The notes beneath the pieces were generated by a model that did not search any database, was not told where the DNA came from, and saw only the letters and a program-made list of their open reading frames with translations. Made by a program: the position numbers and the translations under genes. This document shows positions 29,206 through 39,585 of a stretch of 64,000 bases of DNA, one piece after another. Source of the stretch: Microbulbifer variabilis. Lineage in GTDB: Bacteria; Pseudomonadota; Gammaproteobacteria; Pseudomonadales; Cellvibrionaceae. Each line of letters begins with the position of its first letter. The stretch's first letter is position 1. The DNA lies in the NCBI RefSeq assembly GCF_023716485.1, contig NZ_CP092418.1, positions 1,099,001 through 1,163,000 on the forward strand, written 5' to 3'.

Positions 29206-30747
29206 TTATAGTGCATTTATCCAGTTGATCAAGATCTGAGGAAAAATACCGAATACTAACAGAGCCCCCGTCAGTGCCAGTAGTAACAACTGGCCAGATG
29301 CAGCAATTTGTACTGTGCCGTTAGAGGTTGTATCCAGGGAGCTATCACGTTGTACTAGGGTAAGAAGTAGTCTTAGATAATAGAAAAGTCCCAGAGCACT
29401 ACCGATAACCACACCCGCTAGAAGCCCCCACATTTCACCCTCAACCCCTGCTGTAAACACGTAGAACTTGCCAATGAAGCCAATAGTTAGCGGTATGCCG
29501 GCAAGGGAGAGGAGCATGGCAGCGAAACAGCTGGCCAACCAGGGGGAGCGCCAGAGCAACCCCTGATAAAATGCACGCTGATAGGGATTCTGGCTATCTG
29601 AAGTGGGATTTTCAGGGTACTCTCCACTGAGCACTTTTTCTTCAACCGAATCGGCGACCAAGCCCACTATCGCAAAAGCACCTAGGGTAGTAATTATGTA
29701 AGCTATCAAGTAATAAATAACGGCCTCTGTGCCAAAGGTGCTTTTTCCTATGATAAAAGCCACAATCAAATAACCGATATGTGCAATTGAAGAGTAGGCT
29801 AAAAGGCGTTTGATATTCGACTGCATTAATGCGAGAAGATTTCCTACAATCATACTGGCTATGGCTGCAATAGAAAGCATATCGATTAAAGTTTTGCTGC
29901 TGTATAGGTCCAGAGTATTAAAGAAACGTAATAGGAAGCCAATAACCGCTCCTTTGGCTACGGTTGCAATCAAGGCTGTTGTTGGCGTGGGGGCCCCTTG
30001 GTAAACATCAGGTGTCCAAATATGAAAGGGCACAAGTGATAATTTAAAAGCCACAGAGATAAGAAATAAAGTAACTCCAGTCGCAAATAGTGTGGAGGTC
30101 TGGGATAACTCGGTAATTCGAGAAGCTATGCCGGTAAAGTCTAGCGCGCCAGAAGCGCTATAAATAAGCGCAATACCGAACAGGCCTAATGCAGTGGATA
30201 GTGCTGATAGAATTAAATATTTAATGGCTGATTCAAGGGACTGAAGCTGCTCTCTTTTTGGGGATAGATCGCCAGTTAAGGAAAAACCTAGCATGGGGTA
30301 AAGAGAGAGGCTAATTAACTCAAGTCCCAGGAAAAATGTTGCAAAATGGCTGGAGAAAATCAGAGTGCAGGCACCAAGCATTGCCAGAAGCAATAAAATA
30401 TAATATTCCTCTGGATAACTACCAGCTACTCCTTTTGGGTCACAGCGTAGACGTAGGTAGTTGAACCCCATAATACTGACGGCAAAGGCGGTTACCAGTA
30501 ATATAAGTGTGAAAAATAATGCAGTGTAGTCGATCAGGATAAGCTCAGTTACCTGAAGCGAGCTTGTCGCACCAGTCAGTTCATCGGCAACCCAAAAGCA
30601 AGAAGCCATGGCAAGTAGTAGAGTGATTAGGGTGGTTACCAATGCACCCAGGTGCCCACGCCAAAAAGATACCTGTAACAATAGAATAACTATGCCTGCA
30701 CTAAGTATCAGTAGTGGCAGTATTCCAAAAAGTTCCTGTGCACTCAT
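29206..30747 (-). CDS. nuoN: NADH-quinone oxidoreductase subunit N
   Basis: Antiporter-like membrane subunit of complex I, 513 residues with about 14 transmembrane helices. The proton-translocation region shows conserved Lys/Glu-bearing helices, for example LSLVPFHIWTPDVYQGAPTP and KRLLAYSSIAHIGY. It is the last gene of the nuo operon and overlaps the end of nuoM (shared ATGA-type junction). Confidence 0.95.
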   Translation of the reverse strand: MSAQELFGILPLLILSAGIVILLLQVSFWRGHLGALVTTLITLLLAMASCFWVADELTGATSSLQVTELILIDYTALFFTLILLVTAFAVSIMGFNYLRLRCDPKGVAGSYPEEYYILLLLAMLGACTLIFSSHFATFFLGLELISLSLYPMLGFSLTGDLSPKREQLQSLESAIKYLILSALSTALGLFGIALIYSASGALDFTGIASRITELSQTSTLFATGVTLFLISVAFKLSLVPFHIWTPDVYQGAPTPTTALIATVAKGAVIGFLLRFFNTLDLYSSKTLIDMLSIAAIASMIVGNLLALMQSNIKRLLAYSSIAHIGYLIVAFIIGKSTFGTEAVIYYLIAYIITTLGAFAIVGLVADSVEEKVLSGEYPENPTSDSQNPYQRAFYQGLLWRSPWLASCFAAMLLSLAGIPLTIGFIGKFYVFTAGVEGEMWGLLAGVVIGSALGLFYYLRLLLTLVQRDSSLDTTSNGTVQIAASGQLLLLALTGALLVFGIFPQILINWINAL

Positions 30748-32336
30748 GGGGTGTTATCCTCAACTGAGGTCGGTTTAAGCTTGGGTGAGAGAGTCTGAGA
30801 TGATAATTGTTCATTTGATATTTTTTGATCATTTAAAACAGCATCAATTCTTGTTGCGGACCGTTGAACAGTTGGATCGGCAATATCAAAAACTGGTTGT
30901 GGGCGTAAACCGATAAAGACTAATAGGACGGCGAGAGTGAGAAGGGCGCTAGATTCCCGTATACTCAGATCTGTAGCCTCGTGTTCCTGAATCGGCTTTT
31001 CCAGTCGCTTGTTCAGTTTTCCAAAGAATACCTTTTGCATCATAAGTAAGGCATAGAGCGCTGCACCAATAAGCCCAATTGCAGCCAGGGCTGTAAGCCA
31101 GTGATTACTTCGGAAACTACCTACAAGTACGGTGAACTCAGCAACAAAATTGCCTAAACCAGGTAGGCCCAGAGATGCTACTGCGAAGAAAAGTGCAACG
31201 GCAGATAACTTTGGCAATCTGGCCCAAAGACCGCCCAACTGGTGCATATCTCTAGTGTGAAAGCGATGCTGAATAGCACCCACCAGGGCAAATAAAGCTG
31301 CAGTGCTCAAGCCGTGAGCGATCATTTGCATAACAGCTCCTTGAATAGCAATAGTATCAAGGGCATACAAGCCAAGTAACACAAACCCCATATGGCTAAC
31401 ACTGGAATAGGCTACCAACCTCTTCATGTCTCTTTGAGCAAAGGCGAGCATTGCTCCGTAAATAATACTGAGTGCTCCAATAGTCATTGCTACCGGTGCA
31501 AATGCTACTGAGCTTTCAGGAAATAGCGGTAGGTTGAAGCGCAACAAGCCATAAGCACCCGTTTTAAGGAGAATGGCGGCCAGTAGGATACTCCCTGCTG
31601 TAGGTGCCTGAGTATGTGCGTCTGGTAACCAAGTATGGAAAGGTAAAGCTGGTAATTTGACAATGAAAGCAACAAAGAACCCTAGCATTATCCAGTAGGC
31701 AATTCCGGGTGATAGACGGGCATCTAGCAGGGCATTGTAATTAAAAGTGAGCTGTCCGGTGTTGGTGTAGTGGATATAAACAAGAGCAACTATCGCAATA
31801 AGCATTAGAAGACTGCTTGCTTGAGTAAAAATAAAGAACTTGATTGCGGCGTAAATACGTTGCTCATAACCCCATACTGCGATTAAGAACAGCATGGGTA
31901 TCAGCATGACTTCCCAGAAAAAGAAGAAAAGGAAAAGATCAATAGCGGTAAAGACACCAACAACACCGGCTAAAGTCCATAGGTAATTGAAATAGAAAAA
32001 ACCTCTGCGAAAATTAATATCATTCCAGGTCATTACTATCCCAAAAATTCCCATTGCCAGTGTCAGTACCAGCATGAGAAAACTTAAGCCATCAATGGCT
32101 AAATGGAAGTCAATTCCAAATCTGGGAATCCAGGGTATTTGTAAACTTTCCCACCAAGGCTCCGATGTGCCAACTTCTGTTGAATGAATAAATGTTGAGT
32201 AATTTGTGAGTAATAAGGCGGCAAGTAATAAGCTGATCATACTGATCCAGCGCCCACCAGTTTTAAAATAGCGCTCAGCTAGCCAGGCTAGCAAGCCGCC
32301 GGCGAACAATATAATAATGATCGTTAAAAGGGTCAT
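30744..32336 (-). CDS. nuoM: NADH-quinone oxidoreductase subunit M
   Basis: Antiporter-like proton-pumping membrane subunit, 530 residues. Recognisable motifs include FFWEVMLIPMFLI-like helix 4, LPFHTWLPDAHTQAP and KRLVAYSSVSHMGFV. It overlaps nuoL upstream by four bases and nuoN downstream by four, so translation is coupled. Its C-terminal tail after residue 495 is hydrophilic and slightly longer than usual. Confidence 0.95.
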   Translation of the reverse strand: MTLLTIIIILFAGGLLAWLAERYFKTGGRWISMISLLLAALLLTNYSTFIHSTEVGTSEPWWESLQIPWIPRFGIDFHLAIDGLSFLMLVLTLAMGIFGIVMTWNDINFRRGFFYFNYLWTLAGVVGVFTAIDLFLFFFFWEVMLIPMLFLIAVWGYEQRIYAAIKFFIFTQASSLLMLIAIVALVYIHYTNTGQLTFNYNALLDARLSPGIAYWIMLGFFVAFIVKLPALPFHTWLPDAHTQAPTAGSILLAAILLKTGAYGLLRFNLPLFPESSVAFAPVAMTIGALSIIYGAMLAFAQRDMKRLVAYSSVSHMGFVLLGLYALDTIAIQGAVMQMIAHGLSTAALFALVGAIQHRFHTRDMHQLGGLWARLPKLSAVALFFAVASLGLPGLGNFVAEFTVLVGSFRSNHWLTALAAIGLIGAALYALLMMQKVFFGKLNKRLEKPIQEHEATDLSIRESSALLTLAVLLVFIGLRPQPVFDIADPTVQRSATRIDAVLNDQKISNEQLSSQTLSPKLKPTSVEDNTP

Positions 32337-34171
32337 AACGCCACCAGAAGTGCGAGGAATAAAATGGAACCAACGGCGAAGGTAGTTAGGTACCAGCGCA
32401 CTTGTCCATTTTGCGAGGTACTTAGAAGAGCATGCATTTGTCGGCTAATTGTTGCGGTGCCTTTGTAAATGCTATCAATAATATCATTGTGGTTTATTTG
32501 AGTAAGAAACTTGAAAGGTCGCACCAGTAGATGATCGTATATCCAATCGAATCCCCAGCCGGAGAACCAGAACTGCAATAGACTTGAACGTTGTTCTCCT
32601 GTTCTTTGCTCATGACGGAATAACTTCCAGGCAATGGCAAGGCCTATTAATGGCATTGCAATAGCAGTGCCTTCGATCCAGGGGGAGTGGGCTTCGTCTG
32701 GGCGAACACCAAATACGGATTGCAGCGGCGGGGCCAATAAGCCACCAAATAATGCCAACACTGCGAGAATACAGAGAGGTATGCTCATTACAGGGATATT
32801 GGCATCTTTACAATGAGTGGAAGCCTGACCTTCTCTTCCCAAAAACACGAGAAATAATACACGGAAACTGTAAATTCCGGTTACGAGTGCTCCGAGTATG
32901 CCGGCGAGCCACAAGATGTTAATGCCATGGTGATATTCCCAGGCGCTCAATAATATATGGTCTTTACTATAGAATCCTGAGGTGAAGGGAAGTGCAGCAA
33001 GGCATGCACATCCAATGGTAAAACAAATAAAAGTAAGTGGTATTTTTCGATACAGTCCACCCATTGAAAAAACATTTTGTTCATGATGCAGGCTTAAAAT
33101 TACTGATCCTGCAGATAGGAATAGCAGGGCCTTAAAAAATGCATGAGTCATTAAGTGAAAAATAGCGCCAGACCAAGCACCAACGCCTAAAGCAAGAAAC
33201 ATGTAACCGATCTGACTAATTGTGGAGTAGGCGAGTACTCTTTTTATGTCACTTTGAGCTATTGCACTGAAGCCAGCCAGAAGTAGTGTGAGAGCGCCAA
33301 CGGCTGCCACAGCGGTCATTGCCACTTCCGATAACATATAAAGAGGATGCATACGGGCAATTAAATATACACCTGCGGTAACCATAGTGGCAGCATGTAT
33401 CAGGGCACTCACTGGTGTTGGACCAGCCATGGCATCAGGTAGCCAGGTTTGCAGTGGTAATTGTGCCGACTTGCCCACGGCACCACCCAGTAAGAGAAGG
33501 CACGCTAAAGTGACTATGTCATTGTTTACATCTGGACCGTTTATGGTCGAGACAAGCTCAGGAATGTTTAGTGTTGAGAATTCATAGAAAAGCAGAAACA
33601 AGCCGATAGCCATTGCCGTATCACCAATACGGGTGACGATAAAAGCTTTTTGGGCAGCTGCTCCATTGGCTGGATCCTTATACCAAAAACCAATCAGAAG
33701 ATAGCTGCAGAGTCCAACACCCTCCCAGCCAAGATAAAGTAAGACCAGATTATCAGCCAAAACCAGAATCAACATGGCACAGACAAACAGGTTTAGGTAA
33801 GCGAAGTAACGGCGGAAATCCAGGTCTTCCCGCATATAGCCCACTGAATAGAGGTGGATAAGAAACCCAACACCAGTGATAATCAGTAACATCACCATGG
33901 TTAGCCAGTCCACGTGGAAATTGAAACCTAGTTTCAGGTTGTCCACCAACATCCACGACCATAGAGAAATATTGATTGATTCAGAGGGATTCCCCCAAAA
34001 TAAAACAATAGCCACAATTATTGTAAATAGAGCAGCCAAGCCAACACTGCCTACGCCGATATAGGCAATCACTTTTTGCGAAGGCTCATCCCGATGAAAT
34101 AGTGGGATAGCTACCAATGTGAGGAAGCCAATCAGTGGTAAAAGTGGCACCCAAGCTAATAGGCCCTGCAT
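32333..34171 (-). CDS. nuoL: NADH-quinone oxidoreductase subunit L
   Basis: Largest antiporter-like subunit of complex I (612 residues), with the long lateral helix at its C-terminus. Key segments are GWEGVGLCSYLLIGFWY, LPLQTWLPDAMAGPTPVSALIHAATMVTAG and KRVLAYSTISQIGYM. Only one base separates it from nuoK, and it overlaps nuoM. Everything needed for function appears present. Confidence 0.95.
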   Translation of the reverse strand: MQGLLAWVPLLPLIGFLTLVAIPLFHRDEPSQKVIAYIGVGSVGLAALFTIIVAIVLFWGNPSESINISLWSWMLVDNLKLGFNFHVDWLTMVMLLIITGVGFLIHLYSVGYMREDLDFRRYFAYLNLFVCAMLILVLADNLVLLYLGWEGVGLCSYLLIGFWYKDPANGAAAQKAFIVTRIGDTAMAIGLFLLFYEFSTLNIPELVSTINGPDVNNDIVTLACLLLLGGAVGKSAQLPLQTWLPDAMAGPTPVSALIHAATMVTAGVYLIARMHPLYMLSEVAMTAVAAVGALTLLLAGFSAIAQSDIKRVLAYSTISQIGYMFLALGVGAWSGAIFHLMTHAFFKALLFLSAGSVILSLHHEQNVFSMGGLYRKIPLTFICFTIGCACLAALPFTSGFYSKDHILLSAWEYHHGINILWLAGILGALVTGIYSFRVLFLVFLGREGQASTHCKDANIPVMSIPLCILAVLALFGGLLAPPLQSVFGVRPDEAHSPWIEGTAIAMPLIGLAIAWKLFRHEQRTGEQRSSLLQFWFSGWGFDWIYDHLLVRPFKFLTQINHNDIIDSIYKGTATISRQMHALLSTSQNGQVRWYLTTFAVGSILFLALLVAL

Positions 34172-34172
34172 G

Positions 34173-34490
34173 TTAGCCTCTCAGTTCATTTAATTGATCA
34201 ATATCAACAGTATGCTTGCGATGATAAAATTGCAGAACTAAAGCAAGCGCAATTGCTACTTCAGCTGCCGCAAGAGTGACGACAAATAAGAACATTACCT
34301 GGCCATCAGCATTCCCCCAATGTGCACCAGCGACTACGAACATCAGTGCTGCAGCATTTGTGCAAATCTCCACACACATCAGCATGAAAATGACATTTCT
34401 TCGCATCATTAATCCTGCCAGTCCCAAGCAAAAGAGAATGGCTGCAAGTAGAACACCTGCCTCAAGACCTGGTGCGGTTTCAATTGGCAT
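34173..34490 (-). CDS. nuoK: NADH-quinone oxidoreductase subunit K
   Basis: Small membrane subunit with three helices and the two conserved Glu residues in the membrane ([12 protein letters not shown] and [12 protein letters not shown]). I chose the ATG at 34490, which overlaps the nuoJ stop by 11 bases and has GAGGG upstream, giving 105 residues. The frame is also open seven codons further to a TTG, but the shorter form fits the family length. Confidence 0.93.
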   Translation of the reverse strand: MPIETAPGLEAGVLLAAILFCLGLAGLMMRRNVIFMLMCVEICTNAAALMFVVAGAHWGNADGQVMFLFVVTLAAAEVAIALALVLQFYHRKHTVDIDQLNELRG

Positions 34491-35004
34491 TATTAGATCC
34501 CTCTGAATCAATATTTCTACGACGAGCTAAGTGAAATGCACCAACTAATCCAGCCAGCAATAACATTGAAGCCAACTCTACAGCGAGAACATAGTGGCTA
34601 AATAGCGCGATACCTACTTGTTTGGGGCCTATGTAGTGATAGGTTTGACTTGAAGAGATTTGTCCATTACTCACCAATATAATAAGTTGGGCTAATAATA
34701 AGGCAGACAATAAAGCCGGGCCGATCCAGGTTCTGGGCTGAAGCCACGCTTGTTCCTGAGCTACAGTGGAATCTCCCTGGTTGAGCATCATAATGACAAA
34801 AATAATCAATACCATAATTGCCCCGGCATAAATAATCACTTCTAGAGCAGCAGCGAGAGGGGCTCCAAATTGATAAAAGATTACAGCCACTGCGAGTAGC
34901 GATGTCACTAGATAAAGAAGGGCATGTACAGCATTTTTATGAAAAATAACCATGGTTGTGGACGCTACGGCTATGGCAGCTGTCAAATAGAAGATAAGAT
35001 TCAT
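34480..35004 (-). CDS. nuoJ: NADH-quinone oxidoreductase subunit J
   Basis: Five-helix membrane subunit (174 residues) forming part of the quinone-coupled proton path. The motifs [43 protein letters not shown] and VIMMLNQ are diagnostic. It is separated from nuoI by an unusually long 165-base gap with no visible terminator, and overlaps nuoK. Confidence 0.94.
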   Translation of the reverse strand: MNLIFYLTAAIAVASTTMVIFHKNAVHALLYLVTSLLAVAVIFYQFGAPLAAALEVIIYAGAIMVLIIFVIMMLNQGDSTVAQEQAWLQPRTWIGPALLSALLLAQLIILVSNGQISSSQTYHYIGPKQVGIALFSHYVLAVELASMLLLAGLVGAFHLARRRNIDSEGSNNAN

Positions 35005-35169
35005 GCCTTTCGGCTCCCTGGTATTGTGTTAGTCGGTTGAGTGATTTTTTCTCAGCGACTTTTCTTGTTTAGTGAATTATTTTTGTTGTTTTTAATTATT
35101 GTTTTCTTTGCCGGCGACTGTTGGCTTGTTGATGATTGTTGGGGCCAATAATGATGTGTATTTTTAAAG

Positions 35170-35688
35170 CTATAGATTCAGGCCCTTAACATTAATTGGC
35201 TCTGCTTCATTATCTGCCTGGCCCTTATCTTTTCCTTTTATGGCTTTGCCTGCGACCTGATAAAAACTATAGTCGTGATATTTTCCTGGTCCATCGATCA
35301 ATAGATCTTCCTTTTCATACACCATGTTTTGACGATCGTATTCACACATTTCAAAATCAGGTGTTAATTGGATCGCATAAGTTGGGCAGGCATCTTCACA
35401 GAGTCCACACATGATGCATCGGGAAAAATTAATACGGAAATATTCTGGACGCCAACGACCATCAGGATCTTCGGTTTTCTGTAAAGAAATACAATCTGGC
35501 GGGCAGGCAACTGCACAGAGATTACAGGCTACGCAGCGCTCCTCGCCATTGGGATCCCGGCTTAAAATAATTCTCCCACGGTAGCGTGGCGCTAGGTAAG
35601 GTTTCTCCTCTGGATACTGAACGGTGACATTACGCCGGAATAGATGTTTAAATATTAACCACATACTGCGAATTTGACTGGCGATCAT
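35170..35688 (-). CDS. nuoI: NADH-quinone oxidoreductase subunit I
   Basis: 8Fe ferredoxin-like subunit that binds clusters N6a and N6b. The two Cx2Cx2Cx3C motifs are [11 protein letters not shown] (from residue 52) and [11 protein letters not shown] (from residue 91). I chose the ATG at 35688 because GGAGG lies immediately upstream and the protein then starts [10 protein letters not shown] with 172 residues. The frame continues 39 codons upstream into nuoH, which is not credible as coding. Confidence 0.95.
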   Translation of the reverse strand: MIASQIRSMWLIFKHLFRRNVTVQYPEEKPYLAPRYRGRIILSRDPNGEERCVACNLCAVACPPDCISLQKTEDPDGRWRPEYFRINFSRCIMCGLCEDACPTYAIQLTPDFEMCEYDRQNMVYEKEDLLIDGPGKYHDYSFYQVAGKAIKGKDKGQADNEAEPINVKGLNL

Positions 35689-35728
35689 TTCCGTCCTCCG
35701 GCAATACTGTGGGGATGTGATTGAAGGC

Positions 35729-36685
35729 CTAGGCGATCCATAACAGTACTCCAGCGGTTGCGAGCAGATTAAACAGAGACAAGGGCAACATGACCTTCCA
35801 GCCAAATTTCATCAACTGGTCGTATCGAGGACGGGGAAGGGCTGCACGCAATAGAATGAAAATGGCAACCAGAAAAGCAGTTTTTAGGCAGAACCAGATA
35901 ATAGGAGGGAGTAGAGGGCCATGCCATCCTCCTAGAAATAAAGTGGTGATTAGTGCGGATATCAGAATTACAGCAAGGTATTCACCAACAAAAAACATTC
36001 CAAACTTCATACCTGAATACTCAGTATGAAACCCTGCTGTTAATTCATGTTCTGCCTCGGGGAGGTCAAAGGGTGTCCTGCGACTCTCGGCGATACCGGC
36101 AATAAAGAAAACAATAAAACCCAGAAACTGGGGCACAATAAACCAAGTGTCCGCCTGGGCATTGACAATATCCCTCAAATTGAAACTACCGGACATCATC
36201 ACTACACCCATCAGGCTCAATCCCATAAAGACTTCATAGGAGACTGTCTGTGCGGCGGCTCGGAGACCACCTAGTAGCGCATACTTATTATTAGAGGCAT
36301 AGCCACCAAGGATTATGCTGTAAACGGCAATGGAGCTCATTGCAAGCACAAACAGTAGACCAATATTAAGATCGGCAACCCCAATACTTGGTGACATGGG
36401 CACTACGGCAAAAGCAATCAGCATGGTTGCCATAACGACTGTAGGCGCTAGAACAAAGACAGGAATATCGGCAAACCGAGGAATGAAGTCTTCTTTAAAG
36501 AACAGCTTAATCATATCGGCAAGAACTTGTAATGTGCCGAAGGGACCCACCCGATTTGGACCTGGCCGATCCTGCCAAAATCCAAGAAGTCGTCTCTCTC
36601 CCCAAGTGAGGATAGCTGCGAGTAACACGGTAACGATAAGTACACCGAAAATATTGAGCAGAGTAATCCAGATTGGTGTACTCAT
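35729..36685 (-). CDS. nuoH: NADH-quinone oxidoreductase subunit H
   Basis: Membrane anchor subunit that forms the quinone chamber with NuoB and NuoD, 318 residues and about eight helices. It has the [21 protein letters not shown] motif at the N-terminus and [26 protein letters not shown] with the acidic E-channel residues. Only three bases separate it from the nuoG stop. Confidence 0.95.
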   Translation of the reverse strand: MSTPIWITLLNIFGVLIVTVLLAAILTWGERRLLGFWQDRPGPNRVGPFGTLQVLADMIKLFFKEDFIPRFADIPVFVLAPTVVMATMLIAFAVVPMSPSIGVADLNIGLLFVLAMSSIAVYSIILGGYASNNKYALLGGLRAAAQTVSYEVFMGLSLMGVVMMSGSFNLRDIVNAQADTWFIVPQFLGFIVFFIAGIAESRRTPFDLPEAEHELTAGFHTEYSGMKFGMFFVGEYLAVILISALITTLFLGGWHGPLLPPIIWFCLKTAFLVAIFILLRAALPRPRYDQLMKFGWKVMLPLSLFNLLATAGVLLWIA

Positions 36686-36688
36686 GGC

Positions 36689-39529
36689 TTATTGATCCTC
36701 GCTAATCATAGGTGCCACTGCCGGACGTAGAGAGGCATAGCCAGGAATCTGAGGAGCCAGGGTCTCCATTCCCGGTAATCCAAAAGGCACACCAATACAC
36801 CCATGGGGTATGGTGTTGCAGGGTCTTATTTCTGCTCTATGGGTGTCATTGCTAGTTTCTATATCTACCAGTTCTCCCATAGTCAGAGTGTAGTGAGCTA
36901 GGGTATCTGGATGTATTAATATAAATGGAGCGTCAATAATTTCAGAGAGAGACATTGATTGGTTACTGAGTTCCTCACTACCAAAGAGGCGATAAATGGG
37001 AAGCATCTGTACTTTATTGGAGGTTTCTGATGGATGCTCTAATTCACCACTAGAGGGGAGGTATTCAGAGATAGGTCGTGGAGCTCGTTCAATTCTTTTT
37101 CCTGACGGCCCCCCTTTACGCTCACCACCAACTTGTTGTTGAAACTTAAAGATAGATTGGTTGGAGTTCCATCCTGGTGACCAAATATTTGCCTGGAGTG
37201 GAGTTTTATTGGGATTGTGTATGCCTTCCATACTGAAGCTCATGGGAGCATCAGGATCTTTAATGGGGGGTGTTTCTGAAACATGTTGTTGGGCGTGGAT
37301 AGCGGTACGCCCACTATAACGGGCACTTTGTCGAGCGATCTTAAGACCATCTATGCGATAGTCTTCATTGGGGCCGAGATCAGCGAGAACCCCCAGTGTC
37401 GTGAACTCCTTCGCTATGGCATTACTGAGATCTGTACTGTGCTTCCAGCTGTTGATCACTGAGAGGTTAGCGGACTTCTCAGTACAGAAATCTACAGCAT
37501 CCACAAGCCAGCGCCAGCTCTCCTGAATGTATCCTTTGCCTTCATAGACTGCATAAAATCGCTGGGCTAAACCATTATTATTTATATAAGTACCCTGTGA
37601 TTCGGCTGTTGTAGATGCTGGGAAGATCCAGTTGGCTCTCTTGGCGGTAGGCGTAAGTAGAGAATCCATCAGAATAACTTCATCCACTAGAGAAAAAATC
37701 TTCTCTGCAGATGGTGTATCCAGTCGCCGATATAGATCATTTTCCAGCACAACAAGACTGGTTGGAATAGTATTCTTTGTTGTTGTCAGTGACTCCAAGA
37801 GCTGATCCAGATTGTTATCACTTTCATTAACAAGCTGAATTAATCCCAAGCTGTTAACTTCGCCACAGTTTAAATACAGATTAGTGGGTGACTTTTTGCG
37901 ATCGCTTATTACGCAAGCCAGATTGGCTACGGCGCTTAAAGTGTTGGGATGCCTGCTGGATACTCCGGATATAATCAGTGGATTATTTGCGTTTTCCAGT
38001 ATTTGAGCCACGCGTCTAATCTGTTTCTGTAGTTCTGAGGTATTTTCAGTTCCCTGGTTGTTAGAATTTTTGATTTCCTCAGTGAGTGCATTAGTAAACT
38101 GTACAACTTTTTCTGGTGACTCAAACAGGGTAGTTTTGGCTATATCTGTGAGGTCGGTAAGCTCTGTTCCTATAAAAATAATCGGGCTGGGATCACCCTC
38201 TAGTTGTCTTACGGAAGCATCTTGCCACAAAGGAATTTTTAAATTTTGAGCCTGCTTTTTTTGACGATTACGTGCTGCTTGACGCACAGCCAAGGCAATA
38301 CGGGGCGCCGTGTTATAGATATCTTCACCGATTATCAGAACCGCATCTGCGGATTCTATTTCTGGAGTATTGGGACTTTTTACTCGGTCGTCACTCTGTA
38401 TAGCGTTGATCTGTTGCAATAACTGCTGATCGAGACGGTTTAGCCCAGAAAAGAAATTGTCGGCTCCAACTAGTTGCTGTAGAGCAAAATTATTTTCTAT
38501 TGATGCTCGGGGAGAGCCAACGCCAATGATCCGGCGGAGTTGGCGTTGAGCTGCGGTGACTTGCACCGATAGGTGTAGAACACCATCGCGGGGGTTTACT
38601 TTACAGTGAAGTTTATCTTTTGAATCTGCGGTGGAGCTAATAAGCTCCTCATCATGTACACTCAATACCTGATCAATGCGTGTTGAGCCATTGACATATT
38701 CGTACCCGAAACGACCTCGATCGCAGAGAAAGTAACCGTTTATATCGTGGTGGAAGAGATTGGTAATACGCCTTAGTACAGGGTCGTTACCATTGCTGGA
38801 TTCTCTTGCACCAGGTGCAGTGTTACACCCTACTGCACAGTGTTCACAAACCGAAGGCGCTGTTTGTAGATCCCATTTTCTAACAAAATGTGCACTGAAT
38901 GTTTTATCAGTGAATACACCGGTAGGGCAGATTTCAACCAAGTTTCCGCTGAAGCCATTTTGTAGGCGACCTTCTTCTTGACGACCAAAATAAACCTGAT
39001 GATTACGACCGAGTGCCTGTAAATCACTCCCTCCAGCATAATCGTTGTAAAACCGTACACAACGGTAGCACGTAATACACCGATTCATTTCATGATTGAT
39101 AAATGGGCCAAGATATTGATTGCGATGTGTACGCTTGGTGCCCCTATAGCGGCGCATGGTGTGACCTGACATTTCAGTCATATCCTGCAAGTGACACTCA
39201 CCACCTTCCTCACAAACTGGACAGTCGTGGGGATGATTGGTCATCAGGTCTTCAATGATACTGCCGCGAAATTCTTTTGCTGCCTCGGCATTGACACTGT
39301 AGATACCACCATCTCGAACTGGTGTCATACAGCTCATAATTAATCGACCCGATTGGTCTTCACTGTCTTTATATTCGATCATGGCACATTGCCGGCAGGC
39401 ACCTACCGAGCCCATTTCAGGGTGCCAGCAAAAATAGGGGACATTTAGACCTACAGTCAGACAGCTGCTGAGAAGATTTTGATCGCCATCAACCTGATAC
39501 TTCTCGCCATCGATCGTTATGGTTGGCAT
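36689..39529 (-). CDS. nuoG: NADH-quinone oxidoreductase subunit G
   Basis: Peripheral-arm iron-sulfur subunit of 946 residues. The N-terminal [2Fe-2S] domain (PYFCWHPEMGSVGACRQCAM) is followed by the His-Cys-rich [4Fe-4S] site (HDCPVCEEGGECHLQD), a further cluster site (CITCYRCVRF) and the extra bacterial N7-type site (CEHCAVGCN). The rest is the molybdopterin-oxidoreductase-like scaffold without molybdenum. It is somewhat longer than the E. coli protein because of variable loops in the C-terminal half. Confidence 0.94.
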   Translation of the reverse strand: MPTITIDGEKYQVDGDQNLLSSCLTVGLNVPYFCWHPEMGSVGACRQCAMIEYKDSEDQSGRLIMSCMTPVRDGGIYSVNAEAAKEFRGSIIEDLMTNHPHDCPVCEEGGECHLQDMTEMSGHTMRRYRGTKRTHRNQYLGPFINHEMNRCITCYRCVRFYNDYAGGSDLQALGRNHQVYFGRQEEGRLQNGFSGNLVEICPTGVFTDKTFSAHFVRKWDLQTAPSVCEHCAVGCNTAPGARESSNGNDPVLRRITNLFHHDINGYFLCDRGRFGYEYVNGSTRIDQVLSVHDEELISSTADSKDKLHCKVNPRDGVLHLSVQVTAAQRQLRRIIGVGSPRASIENNFALQQLVGADNFFSGLNRLDQQLLQQINAIQSDDRVKSPNTPEIESADAVLIIGEDIYNTAPRIALAVRQAARNRQKKQAQNLKIPLWQDASVRQLEGDPSPIIFIGTELTDLTDIAKTTLFESPEKVVQFTNALTEEIKNSNNQGTENTSELQKQIRRVAQILENANNPLIISGVSSRHPNTLSAVANLACVISDRKKSPTNLYLNCGEVNSLGLIQLVNESDNNLDQLLESLTTTKNTIPTSLVVLENDLYRRLDTPSAEKIFSLVDEVILMDSLLTPTAKRANWIFPASTTAESQGTYINNNGLAQRFYAVYEGKGYIQESWRWLVDAVDFCTEKSANLSVINSWKHSTDLSNAIAKEFTTLGVLADLGPNEDYRIDGLKIARQSARYSGRTAIHAQQHVSETPPIKDPDAPMSFSMEGIHNPNKTPLQANIWSPGWNSNQSIFKFQQQVGGERKGGPSGKRIERAPRPISEYLPSSGELEHPSETSNKVQMLPIYRLFGSEELSNQSMSLSEIIDAPFILIHPDTLAHYTLTMGELVDIETSNDTHRAEIRPCNTIPHGCIGVPFGLPGMETLAPQIPGYASLRPAVAPMISEDQ

Positions 39530-39585
39530 CGTTAATCCATTATTTATTTGATATTATTGGGAGTCCGGCCAATCTCTTTCGCTAG